Notes: a model not told the origin generated them from the letters alone. 64,000 nt of DNA from Clostridia bacterium (GCA_017502085.1 JAFVVQ010000029.1:1-64000); one strand, 5' to 3'. Positions 25,600 through 35,955 are shown, counted from the first letter of the stretch. Made by a program: numbers and translations.

Positions 25600-28355
25600 T
25601 ACCGATAAAGCTTGTTATGTCGGCTTTCGGACCGTATGCGGGGGTTGCCGAGGTCGATTTTGAAAAGCTCGGCACCAACGGACTGTATCTCATAACGGGT
25701 GATACGGGTGCGGGTAAAACTACAATTTTTGATGCCATAATATTTGCTCTTTACGGTGAAAACGGAAGCGGTTCCGACAGAAAGGCTTCATCGTTCCGTT
25801 CAAAGTATGCGGATAACAGCACTCCCACCTTCGTTGAACTCGATTTTGTATACCGCGATAAGACTTATAAAATCAGAAGAAGCCCGAAATATACTTTTAA
25901 AAAGGAAGACGGAAAGGAAAAGGAACAGTCCGCCAAAGCAACGCTGATTTATCCCGACGGTACCGTCGTTGACGGAATAAAAGATGTCAAGGAAGCGGTT
26001 GTCGGCATCACGGGTATTGATGATAAACAGTTTTCGCAGATTGCGATGATTGCTCAGGGGGAATTCCGAAAGCTCCTTCTTGCAAAAACAGAAGACCGTC
26101 AGAGGATATTCAGAAAAATATTTCAAACAGACTGCTACGAGGTTCTTCAGAGAAAAATTTCTGATGCCAACAAAAAAGTCAAGAACGAATATGCACTTGC
26201 CGAAAACAGTGTCAAGCAGTATATTTCGGGTATCAAATGTGATGAAAATCATCCGTTGAGCATTGAGGCTGAAAAGGCAAAAAGCGGCTTGATGATGGTG
26301 GAGGATGTTGACACACTCGTTGAAAAAATCCTCGCTTTTGATAAAGAATCCGAGTCGGAGATTACGAAAAAAATCGCAGAAACCGAAAAATCACTTGAGA
26401 GCGTTGCCGGTATACTTGCAAAAGCTGATGCCTATGAAAAGGCTGCAAAAGATCTTGCTCATTCAGAAACCGAGCGTAAAGAAATGCTCGTCAAATCCGC
26501 TGAACTCAAAAAGCATCTTGAAAATGAGAGGGCGAAAGTTCCCGAGCAGGAAACTGTCAGAAGGCAGATTGCCGCTATTGATGCGGAATTACCGAAATAT
26601 GATGAACTTGAAAACAAAAAATCCGAGGCTTCAAGCTATGCCAATGATCTGAAAGAGTGTAACTCAAAACTTGAAATCTATATAAAATCCGCAAAACAGA
26701 TATCTGAAAACGTTGAAAAAATGAAGGCGGAACACAAAGAACTTGAGAAAGTGCCTGCAGAAACCGAAAAGCTTCTGCGTGAAAAGGAACAGGTGCATTC
26801 TCGCAAAGCGGCACTTGAAGTGTTTGTCAGAAAACTGAGTGCTCTCAGCTTCTGTGAAGAAAGATATGCAGAGGCGCAAAAACTGTATACCGATACACGT
26901 TTCAAGGCTGAAACGGCAAAAAACGCTTATGAAACAAGCTATAAAGCCTTCCTTGACGAACAGGCGGGTATTCTGGCGGATGAACTTGTGCAAGGTACTC
27001 CTTGTCCCGTTTGCGGCTCAACGGATCATCCTTCACCTGCAAAAAAATCCATCTCCGCCCCGACGGAAGCGGAGGTCAATGAGCTGAAAACCGTCTTTGA
27101 AAAAGCCCGTAAAAAAGCGGAGGAAGCAAGTGCTGAAGCGGGCGAGATCAAAGGCAAGCTTGATGCACAGAGGGATGAGGCTGAAAAACTGACGGCAGAG
27201 CTTTTACCTGATTGCGAAATCCCGGAAGCGAGTGAAACCGCAAACAGAATCGTTCGTGAAATGACGCTCAGACTTGCCGAAATAGAAAAGGAAATTGCTG
27301 AAAGCGAAAAGAAATCCAAACGCAGAGCCGAACTTGTTGAAAAGATTCCGAATGAAGAAAACAGAATCAGAAAAGCGGAAGAAACCATCTCTCAATTCCG
27401 TGAAAAATCATCGGCTCTAGCGGCATCGCTTGAGGCGTCTGAAAAACAGTGTAAAGAACTTGCGGAGAGTCTGAAATTTGAGAGCAGGGCAGATGCGGTT
27501 TCAAAGAAAAAAACCGCGGAAGGCACACTTGCAGCTATGCAGAAAGCACTTGAAGAAGCTGAAAAGAAGTTTGCTGATTCCGAAAAATTTATTACGGGTC
27601 TTGAAGGCAAAATCAAGCAACTGAAGAAACAGATTTCCGAGTCTGAAATTGTTGACAGAGAATCAGCAGAAACGAAAAGGGCAGAGCTTTTGCAGGAAAA
27701 GGATTCACTCACAAAGCATCAGAAAGAAATCGGGGTACGTATTGTCTCAAATACCGAATGCCTCGGCAATATCAGACTGAAATCTGCCGAGCTTTCCGAA
27801 ATCGGAAAGAGAAGAGCGAGCATCAAGGCTCTCGACGATACCGCAAACGGTAATATCCACGGCAGAAAGATTACTCTTGAAACCTTTGTCCAGATGACCT
27901 ATTTTGACAGAATCATTTCCCGTGCAAATCTGAGGCTTGATAAAATGTCCGGCGGTCAGTATACGCTTAAAAGAAGCGAGTCTGCAGAAAGCGGTGGTAA
28001 GGTTGGTCTGGACCTCTCGGTCGTCGACCATTATAACGGCTCCGAGAGAGGCGTGGGAACACTTTCGGGCGGTGAGCAGTTTAAAGCATCGCTTTCACTC
28101 GCTCTCGGTCTTTCCGATGAGATTCAGTCATCAGCAAGCGGAATCAAACTTGATACAATGTTTGTCGACGAAGGATTTGGATCACTTGACCCGGATTCGC
28201 TTTCACAGGCATACAGGGCTCTTGCCGACCTGAGTGACGGCAACCGTCTTGTGGGTATTATCTCCCACGTTGCCGAACTCAAGGAGAAAATCGATAAACA
28301 GATTATCATCACCAAGGATAACTCAAACGGCAGCAAAATTAAAATAGTGGTATAA
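25596..28355 (+). CDS. sbcC: Exonuclease SbcCD, ATPase subunit SbcC
   Basis: A 919-residue SMC-like ATPase. Walker A is GDTGAGKTT (near 35), two long coiled-coil arms flank a zinc hook CPVCG (near 470), and the C-terminal half has the ABC signature LSGGEQF (near 823) and Walker B FVDEGFGSLD (near 855). Together with SbcD it is complete and apparently functional. The length is somewhat below the E. coli protein because of shorter coiled coils. A terminator follows directly after the stop. Confidence 0.97.
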   Translation: MIPIKLVMSAFGPYAGVAEVDFEKLGTNGLYLITGDTGAGKTTIFDAIIFALYGENGSGSDRKASSFRSKYADNSTPTFVELDFVYRDKTYKIRRSPKYTFKKEDGKEKEQSAKATLIYPDGTVVDGIKDVKEAVVGITGIDDKQFSQIAMIAQGEFRKLLLAKTEDRQRIFRKIFQTDCYEVLQRKISDANKKVKNEYALAENSVKQYISGIKCDENHPLSIEAEKAKSGLMMVEDVDTLVEKILAFDKESESEITKKIAETEKSLESVAGILAKADAYEKAAKDLAHSETERKEMLVKSAELKKHLENERAKVPEQETVRRQIAAIDAELPKYDELENKKSEASSYANDLKECNSKLEIYIKSAKQISENVEKMKAEHKELEKVPAETEKLLREKEQVHSRKAALEVFVRKLSALSFCEERYAEAQKLYTDTRFKAETAKNAYETSYKAFLDEQAGILADELVQGTPCPVCGSTDHPSPAKKSISAPTEAEVNELKTVFEKARKKAEEASAEAGEIKGKLDAQRDEAEKLTAELLPDCEIPEASETANRIVREMTLRLAEIEKEIAESEKKSKRRAELVEKIPNEENRIRKAEETISQFREKSSALAASLEASEKQCKELAESLKFESRADAVSKKKTAEGTLAAMQKALEEAEKKFADSEKFITGLEGKIKQLKKQISESEIVDRESAETKRAELLQEKDSLTKHQKEIGVRIVSNTECLGNIRLKSAELSEIGKRRASIKALDDTANGNIHGRKITLETFVQMTYFDRIISRANLRLDKMSGGQYTLKRSESAESGGKVGLDLSVVDHYNGSERGVGTLSGGEQFKASLSLALGLSDEIQSSASGIKLDTMFVDEGFGSLDPDSLSQAYRALADLSDGNRLVGIISHVAELKEKIDKQIIITKDNSNGSKIKIVV

Positions 28356-28397
28356 AAAAGTCTCCTCTCCGGCTAAAATGTCAGGGAGGAGACTTTT
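28356..28397 (+). terminator. Terminator after sbcC
   Basis: AAAAGTCTCCTC pairs with GAGGAGACTTTT around a loop of about 18 bases. It lies immediately after the sbcC stop codon. Confidence 0.8.
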
Positions 28398-28427
28398 GCG
28401 TTTGAAAATGATGTAAAAATTTGTGAT

Positions 28428-28475
28428 AAAAAGCGACTGCAATATTACCGTTTCGGCAGGCTTGTAGTCGCTTTT
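28428..28475 (-). terminator. Terminator after the STAND-associated operon
   Basis: AAAAGCGACTGCAA and TTGTAGTCGCTTTT form a near-perfect 14-pair stem; on the minus strand it ends in a T run. It lies 17 bases after the stop of the 349-residue gene and may work in both directions. Confidence 0.7.
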
Positions 28476-28491
28476 CGGTTTTTGAGATTCT

Positions 28492-29541
28492 TTAAAAGAG
28501 ATTACAAACGTATTCTATTTGTTCTTTTTCAAGAATTTTGTTGTGTGCAAGAGAGTTTCGAATATCCTTTAACGTATCGAAACAGAGTTTTTTTTCATAT
28601 GAGAGACCGATTCTCTGAGATAAATACAATATATCTCGTATTTCAAGCTCGTAAGGATCTTTTTTTATGTTTCCGTAATCATCCTTCCACGGGAGCAGTC
28701 TTTTGATATCAAAGTAGAGCTTTTCGATTGTGGAAGTGCGGTACATTTCCAACAACGGAAAAAGTGATTTGAGTTGTGCCAAAAATATAAACTTGTTGAT
28801 ATCTTTAATGAAAGAAATTCCAACGGCACTATATGCATCGTTTACGCAAATATTGGGAGTGTCAATCAATTTTGTGCTGTAGGTCAGAAGCTTTTCTGCG
28901 ATTGCAACATTTCCGTCAGAAGCGATGGATACTAACTCAGAGATGTATCTGCTGAGATGATAGGATTCCGTCATCATCTGAGAGGCAATTATAACGCAGA
29001 ATGAATAGATGTCTATTTCGGTCTGATCATAATCTATAACTTTGATTTTCTTGAAATTTGAATAGTCAACCTTTGCAGAGGATTCGATTATGAAAATAGC
29101 CTTGTTTTCAACTTTACCGAGTTTTTTGATTTCGGTTTCGTATTCGTTTATAAAGTCGACCCAAGAGCTTAACTCTTCTTCGTTGCTTACGTTTGAAACA
29201 ACGATGAATCTCTGACTTAGCAGAGTATCCTCTGCTCTTGCAAGAAACGAGCCGTAAGACTCTTCAAACCAATATTGGGAAATGATTCTGGGAGGGCAAA
29301 AAGCATCCAAAATCTGTCTTCCCGGTTTAGCTGAAGAATCTGATTCCAGATATTCAAATGAGCGCGCGGAATTGATGTCGGATATTTCTTCCTCGACCAA
29401 ATTATAAAATGTGGATTTCCACGGGATGTTGGTGAGGTGTGAAATAATGAAACTGTTTTCATTGCAAAGCTCACGTGACACTCTTTCGAGCAGGTAGCTT
29501 CCGCAACGGATCTGATTCCACCACAAACGACTGTTATCCAT
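28492..29541 (-). CDS. Unknown protein with C-terminal HEPN-like motif, STAND ATPase partner
   Basis: A 349-residue soluble protein. The first 200 residues contain alternating strands and helices (RFIVVSNVSNEEEL, KAIFIIESSA) like a P-loop or Rossmann fold but without a Walker A site. The last 130 residues are helical and end with RNSLAHN (Arg328 to His333), the R-x4-H motif of HEPN domains, many of which are RNases or RNA-binding parts of defence and toxin systems. The ATG at 29541 has AAGGGG 8 bases upstream; a GTG at 29550 overlapping the previous stop is an alternative. It lies five bases after the 1914-residue ATPase gene, so they form a two-gene operon. A STAND-like sensor with an inactive P-loop-like/HEPN partner is the working reading. 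Confidence 0.7.
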   Translation of the reverse strand: MDNSRLWWNQIRCGSYLLERVSRELCNENSFIISHLTNIPWKSTFYNLVEEEISDINSARSFEYLESDSSAKPGRQILDAFCPPRIISQYWFEESYGSFLARAEDTLLSQRFIVVSNVSNEEELSSWVDFINEYETEIKKLGKVENKAIFIIESSAKVDYSNFKKIKVIDYDQTEIDIYSFCVIIASQMMTESYHLSRYISELVSIASDGNVAIAEKLLTYSTKLIDTPNICVNDAYSAVGISFIKDINKFIFLAQLKSLFPLLEMYRTSTIEKLYFDIKRLLPWKDDYGNIKKDPYELEIRDILYLSQRIGLSYEKKLCFDTLKDIRNSLAHNKILEKEQIEYVCNLF

Positions 29542-29546
29542 CTTAA

Positions 29547-32500
29547 TCACCCCTTGTTTTCCGGATCGATTATTGCAAGGATATCTTCAAGAAGCTTTTC
29601 TTTGGGACCGAGCAGATTTCTGAAGTTTTTGGTACGGAACGTGTAAAACTCACCGATTTTCTTGAGGATGTTAAGATCACAAAGTTCTTCAAGAAGTGCT
29701 GAAAGATGTTCCTTGGAAACAATATCAATAAGGTTGAAGCCGATGCTGTCAGCCATACTGATAATATCGTCAACGTTATATCCTTCTGCAGATTCGTCAT
29801 AAGCGAAACGCAGAGCAAGAAGCAGAGCGATGATATAGTAGTGGTTACCCTCACCGAGTCTGAGCGTAATCTCAAACTTATCTTTGATTTCGTCGAGAAG
29901 GTGTCTGTCTGCAAGAACCTTATTGATGTGGTTGGCAGTGACCAGATAACCGGGTGTGTTGGTCTCAGAGTATCCAGCATAGTTGACTTTCATACTCTCG
30001 ACCATCTTGTGGCAGTAGAGTTGAATAAGGCCGGGGAAGTAGTTGGTTGCGGAAAGAATCTGCATAAATGCTGTTTCGTCTGAACCAAAATCAAAGCCGA
30101 GATAACCGAGGGGTTCAGTCAGAAGCTGACAGGCGTCCTTATAGTTGAAGGGCTTGACATTGATGGACGAAAGGTGAGTGATAACCGAGTTCTGACCAAG
30201 CGCAACGGATCTTTTGAACTTGATTACGTTGTGCAGACCTGCGAGAACGAATTTGAAGCGTCCGTTCATAGTCTGCTGAATATCCTTAAGGCAACCGATT
30301 GGCTGGAAGTTGACGTCCTGGCAGGATTCGATGAAGCAGTCTGCTTCGTCGAGCATCAACAGAAGATAGGATATCTTTTTGTTGAGAATATTACGCTTGA
30401 TGTTGAATGCGAGGTCTTCCCAATCCTCGGTTATTTCATCTTCAGTGAGAACACCGTCCATAAACAACTCTCTGGAGATCTTTTTTGCTGCTTTTGCATA
30501 ATCATGATCCTTGATGTCGATGAACGAAGCGATTCGGCCGCTTTCTCTGTTGTCGACCTCAACCTTTGCTTTCTTGAGAATAGCAGATTTACCGAGTTGT
30601 CGGCCGCCGTAGAGAAGATTTGCGCCGGTGGGTGATTCAATGGAAAGCAGTTCATCTCTTCGACCAATAAACATTTCGGGAGCAATAGATGAAGATGATC
30701 CGAGTGTATAGGGCTGATAATAAGTGAAAGGAATAGAAGTAGCCAGCAACGTTCTGTTGTTGTCGTCACCGCCACTACCACGGTAGTGGTTTGCCATATA
30801 AATAAGGCTTACACGGTCAACAAACATATATGTGTTAAGGAAGGATTGTTGCTTGATCAGCTTTGCAAGTTTTCTTCTGTCGCTTGAAGTCAGTGCATAG
30901 TCGAGGAAAAGAATTTTGTTGCCCTTATAAGTGTCAAGTCTGCGGCAGAAATCAATGAGTCTCTCTGCGTTGATATAACCGAAAACACAGATGGCATAGA
31001 AGCCGTCCTCATATGCCTGCGTACCGAAAGCTGCGATAGAGTGGGCGTACTGTCTCTTGTTATAGATGTTTGCACTTTCGTTGACAAGGAAAGCGGTTTC
31101 TGCTTCATCAAGAGGAGCCTTTTTAACGGTTATGCTTTCTGACCAGCCAAGAAGTACCAGCAGATTTTTGATCTGTTCTGTGCTGGTGTATCTGCTGTCT
31201 GAGGGCCAGCTGTCAACAAGCAGCTGACCGCCTTTACGGTCCTTTGCTGCCATGCTTGCGGAAACAAGTCTTCTTAGGTTTGTACCCGAATTGGAAACGA
31301 TTCTGAAATTATGCTCAAACTCAGACCAGAATTGGGTGATGTAGTCCGTAATCTTTTCGGGCAACTCTTCGGTGCTGTAGAAGTCACCTTTTGAGGTTCT
31401 GTACATCATTTCTTCTGCAACGGTGAATAATTGATCTTCAATGTGTTTGGCAATAGTTTCGTAAATTTCCTGGTCTATGCCTTCCGATTCTTTGAGAATA
31501 TCCAGCTGTTTCTTGAGGACATTTTCGTATTCTTTTGCATCTTCGTGAATCTTTTCTTTGCAGCTTTCGACGAATCTCAGGAAGAAACCGTAGTTAGACG
31601 TATCAAGGCAGAACTGATACCAGTACTGAGCAACGTCGTCAATGCCCTCCATAAACTTATCGGACATCTGAATTCTGCCCATAATGACAGCAGAACACAT
31701 ATCAAGAGTGAACACGTCATAGAATTCGCGCAGCTGCTTTTTCGCTTGTTCGTCGTATTCGCTGTGGTTTTCCGGCAATTTCCAGCCATCATCTCCAATG
31801 AATTCAAGATAAGCGGCAATTTTTGTTGCTGTTCCGAAATCGTGCTTTGTTGGTTCTTTAGAATAGATTTCTTCAGCGTGTTCAACAAAAGTCTTGTGCG
31901 GAGAATCAACATGAGCTCTGATTCTGGAGAGAACGTTGAAAGATGGCAGATCGCAGAACGTTGACGAAAGCTCGGGAAAGAAGCTTTCATCAAGAAGAAT
32001 GTGATCAGTGCGAAGGAAGTCTGCGAAGAAATACTTTCTGTAATTTTCTGACCATTCACCGCGGATTTTCTTGATAAATTCTCTTGAAACGGCACGGATA
32101 ACGTAGCAACCGAGAACTTCCTCGGGATCAGTGTATTCTGCGGTTTCGCAATCATACTTAAGACTTTCGAGAGAGGCGAGGAGATCTTCTCTTATTGTGT
32201 TGTAGAGGTTGATGTTGTCATACTGAAGAACTTCTTGTCTGGTATTGATAAGATCATAATACTGGCAGTAGATTTCAACTGCGTTTCTGACGGGAATCTT
32301 CAGATTGTTTCTGAGGCTTCCCATAAGCTGGGAAGACTTTCTTTCGTGGATGGATGGATCTCTGCCTGCTTCATCCCAGAAGCTGTCGATGAATTCGTCC
32401 AGCTTGTTTGCGTCGATGTTTGCGGTTGAAATAACCGTACCTGCACGCATAAAGTTTTCGAGAATGATATGAGAAAGATTTCTGCAATCAGCTTCGTTGT

Positions 32501-35291
32501 TTTCTTTGACACAGGTAAGAATCTGATCAACGAGTCTTCCCTTGGCGAAAAGAAGATTTTTAGTGAGCTTGAATCTTTTTTGGTTGATGTTCTCGTTGAA
32601 AACTCTGCCGAAATATCTGGTGTGCATTTCAGATGCCGCATTCTGAATCGTTTCGGACAAAGCCTTATTGTTTTCAGCACCTGCAGTTCTGTAGTCAGCG
32701 TAGAGATCAATACCCTTACCTGTTTTGGTTCTGAATTGTTCAATAAATTCAAAAGCATCAGCCAGTGAGGGAAGTTCGGCTATAATGTCACTGTCAATCT
32801 GTGAAGAAGCAACGAAAAAGTCGTTATCCTTAACATGATAGAAAGATGCTCTGAGGATAGCTGCAGCCTTGGCAAATTTTTTGAACTTCAGCGAATAGGG
32901 AACGTTGAAGTTTTCAAAAACGGTTACAACGTTAGCAAGCGAATAATCCAGGTTTTCCATTGGGTTATCAGCAGCGTATGAATACATTGTGTAGAGGTCA
33001 GTGAAATTGTCGTTTAACAACGAGAGTGCCTTAAGGTATGTAAGACCGCAGGGGATTCTTGAATGGGCTTTCAAACTGAAAAGATATTCGGTTGCATCGT
33101 CTTCGTGGATGTTCAGACCGTCCCAACCGGTAATATCTGTGTATTCATATACCTGAGCGACAGATTCTTCTTCGATTTCTTCTTCAATCAACCAGTCATT
33201 GTTTTTTGTTGTTTCGTCGGTGACGGCTGTTTCGGTTGTTTCGGTATCGGTATCTGCCTGGGTCTTTTCGATAACTTCATCAAGGAGATACTTGGCGATT
33301 TCATTCGAAGAGTCAAAGTTTATAATTGTTCTGAGTGTTTTTTCAGCTTCTTCATATTCCTGACCCTCTATAAAGCATTTTGCCATACACATAAGAACGG
33401 TGTTGTAATAGATCTTCTTATAGTTGGATTTGATGCGTATTTCGGGACGCTCCAGGAATCTCTGCTCCCAATCACGGTAAGTGGTTTTTGCTGATTCAAG
33501 ATTTTCGGCAAAAGCCTCGGGATTTTCATCCTTTGTTTTTTCAGCCAGCGAGAAGAGAATATTAGCTCTGTGGAGGATATAGTTCAATCTCGCTTCAAGT
33601 GAAAGCTTGGGGTCAGCAAGTATTCTGTCAACGAAAGGCAGTGCTTCTTCCTTTTTATCCATTTTGAGAAGAAGATCGAGTATTGTTGAGTTTCCTGAAA
33701 GACCAACAACAGGCTTGTAGAAGTTTTTATAAACGTTGTACGCTTTTTCCAGATAGCTGATATCTTGAGTGCTGTTATATAGGGTCAAAGAACAGTTGGT
33801 AAACTCAGAAACACCCATTTCGCCATTGGAAAGCTCAATAGCTTTTTCGTAATATTTATAAGCCTTGGAGAATCTGTTGTCGTCATAACTGTTGGCAATT
33901 GCAAGACGACCGAGGTTGACATAGCTTTCAGCTGAATATTCAGTGGGTGAGGATTGTGTTTTGCGGGACTCCGATATTGTCGGAACAACGGCGGGCTTGG
34001 GTGCCTTGTAGGGAGTGATTTTAACCGCTCTGTCACCGAGAATTTCAAATGAAACCTTAAATTCTTTGTTTATTGCCTTCAGGTCTCTCTGATAAAGTCT
34101 TTCGACAGCGAGTTTCAATGCCTTGTCCGAAATATCTTCATATTTGAACTTGAAGTTTCCGTCATCAGAGATGATTGTACCTGTGGCGGTGCTCCACGAC
34201 AAAATGGAAATCTTACCTGAAGAGGTTTGTCCGTAATGTGCAACTTCCGATGCATCGTCGGATTTTTCTTTCGTTGACTTTGAAACAGGCAAGTTCATAC
34301 TTGCTAAAACGGTTGAGATCTCCTGCTTTTCATAGCGAGCTTTAATGAAATCAATTACCTTGGTTGCACTGATGCTTCTGGGCAACACCTCGGAATGAAG
34401 CGAATAAATATACTTAATCAAAGCATACATATTTGCATCAACAAGAATGTCGGGAGAACTTTTAATTGTGTAGCACAGACCGCTCATATCGTTCAAGGCT
34501 AAAGAACCCTGTGCGGCGATTGTGTAAACCTTGTTTTTGTAATCTGATGTGAAATCGTTAACAGTTATAGCCGCACAAGCATAAGCTGTTGATTTTTCAA
34601 TGTTTCCTTGCTTATAGAGGCTGATAGCCTGAAGGTCATACTTCTTGGCCATTCCGTAAAATTCAGCATCGTTTTTATTGCCGCATCTTGTAGCCATAAG
34701 ACCTGCAAGTAACCAGGACTTATCAGATATAGCAAATCTTTCAGCAGCATCGTCAAGGTCGTCGGCAAATCTGTCAGTTGTTCCGATGCAAGTTTTCAGT
34801 TCGTTGCCTTTGAGCTTTGACATATAGCTCTGGAACGTGCGGTTAGCAATTTTTTTATCTGCCGAAGGAAGACTCTTGAAAAGGGTTTCCAGTTCTTTGT
34901 TTGTGGGCTTGACCATTTCAATATCACAAACAAAGGGAAGAACAGAAAATGAATTGTTGATTGTGGGTTTCATCATATACGCCGTCGGAGATACAATACC
35001 TGCAGGTACCGTCGGGGCACTGACGGGGTTGGATGGGGTAGTGGGAACGGCAGTTGCAGCGGGTGTGGAAGCTGGACGTGACTGATCGGGAAGGGAGTCA
35101 AGAATCTTGACGGATTTGATCTGGTCATAGCTCAGAATAAGTGTTTCTGAATTTCCGATGATTTCAAGACTTTCGGTATAATCGTTTTCATTGACTTTGC
35201 CGACAAAGGATGAGTGATCGGCATCGCTTCTGATGATCTCGATTATTGCGCCTGGCTGAAGCCCCATAAGACGCTTGGTTATAAGACTCAT
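29547..35291 (-). CDS. Giant TPR/STAND-like AAA ATPase
   Basis: A 1914-residue cytoplasmic protein. Residues 1-60 look like a small Sm/SH3-like barrel, 65-105 are a Pro/Ala/Thr linker, about 355-420 resemble a cold-shock-type OB fold (SWSTATGTIISDDGNFKF), 440-680 hold TPR-like helix pairs (AYKYYEKAIELSNG), and 685-730 are a Thr/Glu-rich linker. A long helical region follows to about 1440, then an alpha/beta domain (KILFLDYALTSSDRRK). The C-terminal ATPase begins at MFIGRRDELLSI, with Walker A YGGRQLGKSAIL (near 1560), Walker B LLLMLDEADC (near 1645) and a winged-helix-like end. This is the build of a STAND-type signal ATPase with an N-terminal sensor. GGAGGT precedes the ATG. A role in immunity is inferred. 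Confidence 0.8.
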   Translation of the reverse strand: MSLITKRLMGLQPGAIIEIIRSDADHSSFVGKVNENDYTESLEIIGNSETLILSYDQIKSVKILDSLPDQSRPASTPAATAVPTTPSNPVSAPTVPAGIVSPTAYMMKPTINNSFSVLPFVCDIEMVKPTNKELETLFKSLPSADKKIANRTFQSYMSKLKGNELKTCIGTTDRFADDLDDAAERFAISDKSWLLAGLMATRCGNKNDAEFYGMAKKYDLQAISLYKQGNIEKSTAYACAAITVNDFTSDYKNKVYTIAAQGSLALNDMSGLCYTIKSSPDILVDANMYALIKYIYSLHSEVLPRSISATKVIDFIKARYEKQEISTVLASMNLPVSKSTKEKSDDASEVAHYGQTSSGKISILSWSTATGTIISDDGNFKFKYEDISDKALKLAVERLYQRDLKAINKEFKVSFEILGDRAVKITPYKAPKPAVVPTISESRKTQSSPTEYSAESYVNLGRLAIANSYDDNRFSKAYKYYEKAIELSNGEMGVSEFTNCSLTLYNSTQDISYLEKAYNVYKNFYKPVVGLSGNSTILDLLLKMDKKEEALPFVDRILADPKLSLEARLNYILHRANILFSLAEKTKDENPEAFAENLESAKTTYRDWEQRFLERPEIRIKSNYKKIYYNTVLMCMAKCFIEGQEYEEAEKTLRTIINFDSSNEIAKYLLDEVIEKTQADTDTETTETAVTDETTKNNDWLIEEEIEEESVAQVYEYTDITGWDGLNIHEDDATEYLFSLKAHSRIPCGLTYLKALSLLNDNFTDLYTMYSYAADNPMENLDYSLANVVTVFENFNVPYSLKFKKFAKAAAILRASFYHVKDNDFFVASSQIDSDIIAELPSLADAFEFIEQFRTKTGKGIDLYADYRTAGAENNKALSETIQNAASEMHTRYFGRVFNENINQKRFKLTKNLLFAKGRLVDQILTCVKENNEADCRNLSHIILENFMRAGTVISTANIDANKLDEFIDSFWDEAGRDPSIHERKSSQLMGSLRNNLKIPVRNAVEIYCQYYDLINTRQEVLQYDNINLYNTIREDLLASLESLKYDCETAEYTDPEEVLGCYVIRAVSREFIKKIRGEWSENYRKYFFADFLRTDHILLDESFFPELSSTFCDLPSFNVLSRIRAHVDSPHKTFVEHAEEIYSKEPTKHDFGTATKIAAYLEFIGDDGWKLPENHSEYDEQAKKQLREFYDVFTLDMCSAVIMGRIQMSDKFMEGIDDVAQYWYQFCLDTSNYGFFLRFVESCKEKIHEDAKEYENVLKKQLDILKESEGIDQEIYETIAKHIEDQLFTVAEEMMYRTSKGDFYSTEELPEKITDYITQFWSEFEHNFRIVSNSGTNLRRLVSASMAAKDRKGGQLLVDSWPSDSRYTSTEQIKNLLVLLGWSESITVKKAPLDEAETAFLVNESANIYNKRQYAHSIAAFGTQAYEDGFYAICVFGYINAERLIDFCRRLDTYKGNKILFLDYALTSSDRRKLAKLIKQQSFLNTYMFVDRVSLIYMANHYRGSGGDDNNRTLLATSIPFTYYQPYTLGSSSSIAPEMFIGRRDELLSIESPTGANLLYGGRQLGKSAILKKAKVEVDNRESGRIASFIDIKDHDYAKAAKKISRELFMDGVLTEDEITEDWEDLAFNIKRNILNKKISYLLLMLDEADCFIESCQDVNFQPIGCLKDIQQTMNGRFKFVLAGLHNVIKFKRSVALGQNSVITHLSSINVKPFNYKDACQLLTEPLGYLGFDFGSDETAFMQILSATNYFPGLIQLYCHKMVESMKVNYAGYSETNTPGYLVTANHINKVLADRHLLDEIKDKFEITLRLGEGNHYYIIALLLALRFAYDESAEGYNVDDIISMADSIGFNLIDIVSKEHLSALLEELCDLNILKKIGEFYTFRTKNFRNLLGPKEKLLEDILAIIDPENKG

Positions 35292-35372
35292 ATGATATAC
35301 CTCCTCAATGGTTTTTTGTGGTTTTTATTAATAATTTTCTTAAAATACAGGAAAAATTATTAATTTAGACAT

Positions 35373-35402
35373 ATTATAACATAATATTACAGAGATTTTC
35401 AA
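35373..35402 (-). promoter_or_regulatory. Promoter of the STAND-like ATPase operon
   Basis: On the minus strand TTGAAA (35397-35402), an 18-base spacer and a perfect TATAAT (35373-35378) lie about 80 bases before the ATG, in a very AT-rich stretch. Confidence 0.6.
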
Positions 35403-35471
35403 TGTAAATTATATTTTTTTTAAATATATGAGAGTGAATTTTTTTGTGTAAAAAACACCATTTTGACAAAC

Positions 35472-35955
35472 TGAACTGCGTCATATTATGCGGACAGTAA
35501 AAAACACCCCCTATGACAAAAAATAATAAATTGAGTGACATACCGACTTCGTTTTTTAGCGGAGTCAGCTTGGTGTTTTAGTGTGTTACTTCATTGTTTT
35601 AAAAGTGTATGTATTCGCTTATGAGTATGCTGGCATCATAACAAATCCCTTGCGGGCATTTCTGTTCTTTTGAGATAATAATAGTAACAGCTCATTTCCC
35701 AATTTTAAAGATTATATCTTTGTCTCTTTTGAACGATGAGATATTTTGATTCATTGATTTTATTTTGAGTAAAACCTGATCGGTATTCAATTTCTCTGTG
35801 CGTTAAACCTTCTTCTTTTAATTTCAGAATTTTTCTATAGACTAATATCTAATTATGTCTGATTTATCCGGAAATAACAAAACCCCTATGGCAGTTTCTT
35901 TATTTCTACCATAGGGGGCTCTTTCTTTTATTGTACGTTTTTTCAGACCTGTTCA
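35472..35955 (-). mobile_element. IS3-family insertion sequence remnant
   Basis: The 748-base gap between 35291 and 36040 has no intact gene. On the minus strand, 35831-35710 reads through an HTH typical of IS3 OrfA (KLKEEGLTHREIEYRSGFTQ), then stops. Further on, 35577-35550 reads TKLTPL, like the end of an OrfB integrase. The ends are imperfect inverted repeats: TGAACTGCG...CGGACA...CCCCCTATG on the left, and CATAGGGGG...TGTACG...CTGTTCA on the right, so the element spans about 484 bases. A CCCCTATGG/CCATAGGGG hairpin lies at 35883-35919. Most of OrfB is missing, so it is an internally deleted, inactive copy or a MITE-like derivative. No clear target duplication is seen. Confidence 0.55.
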
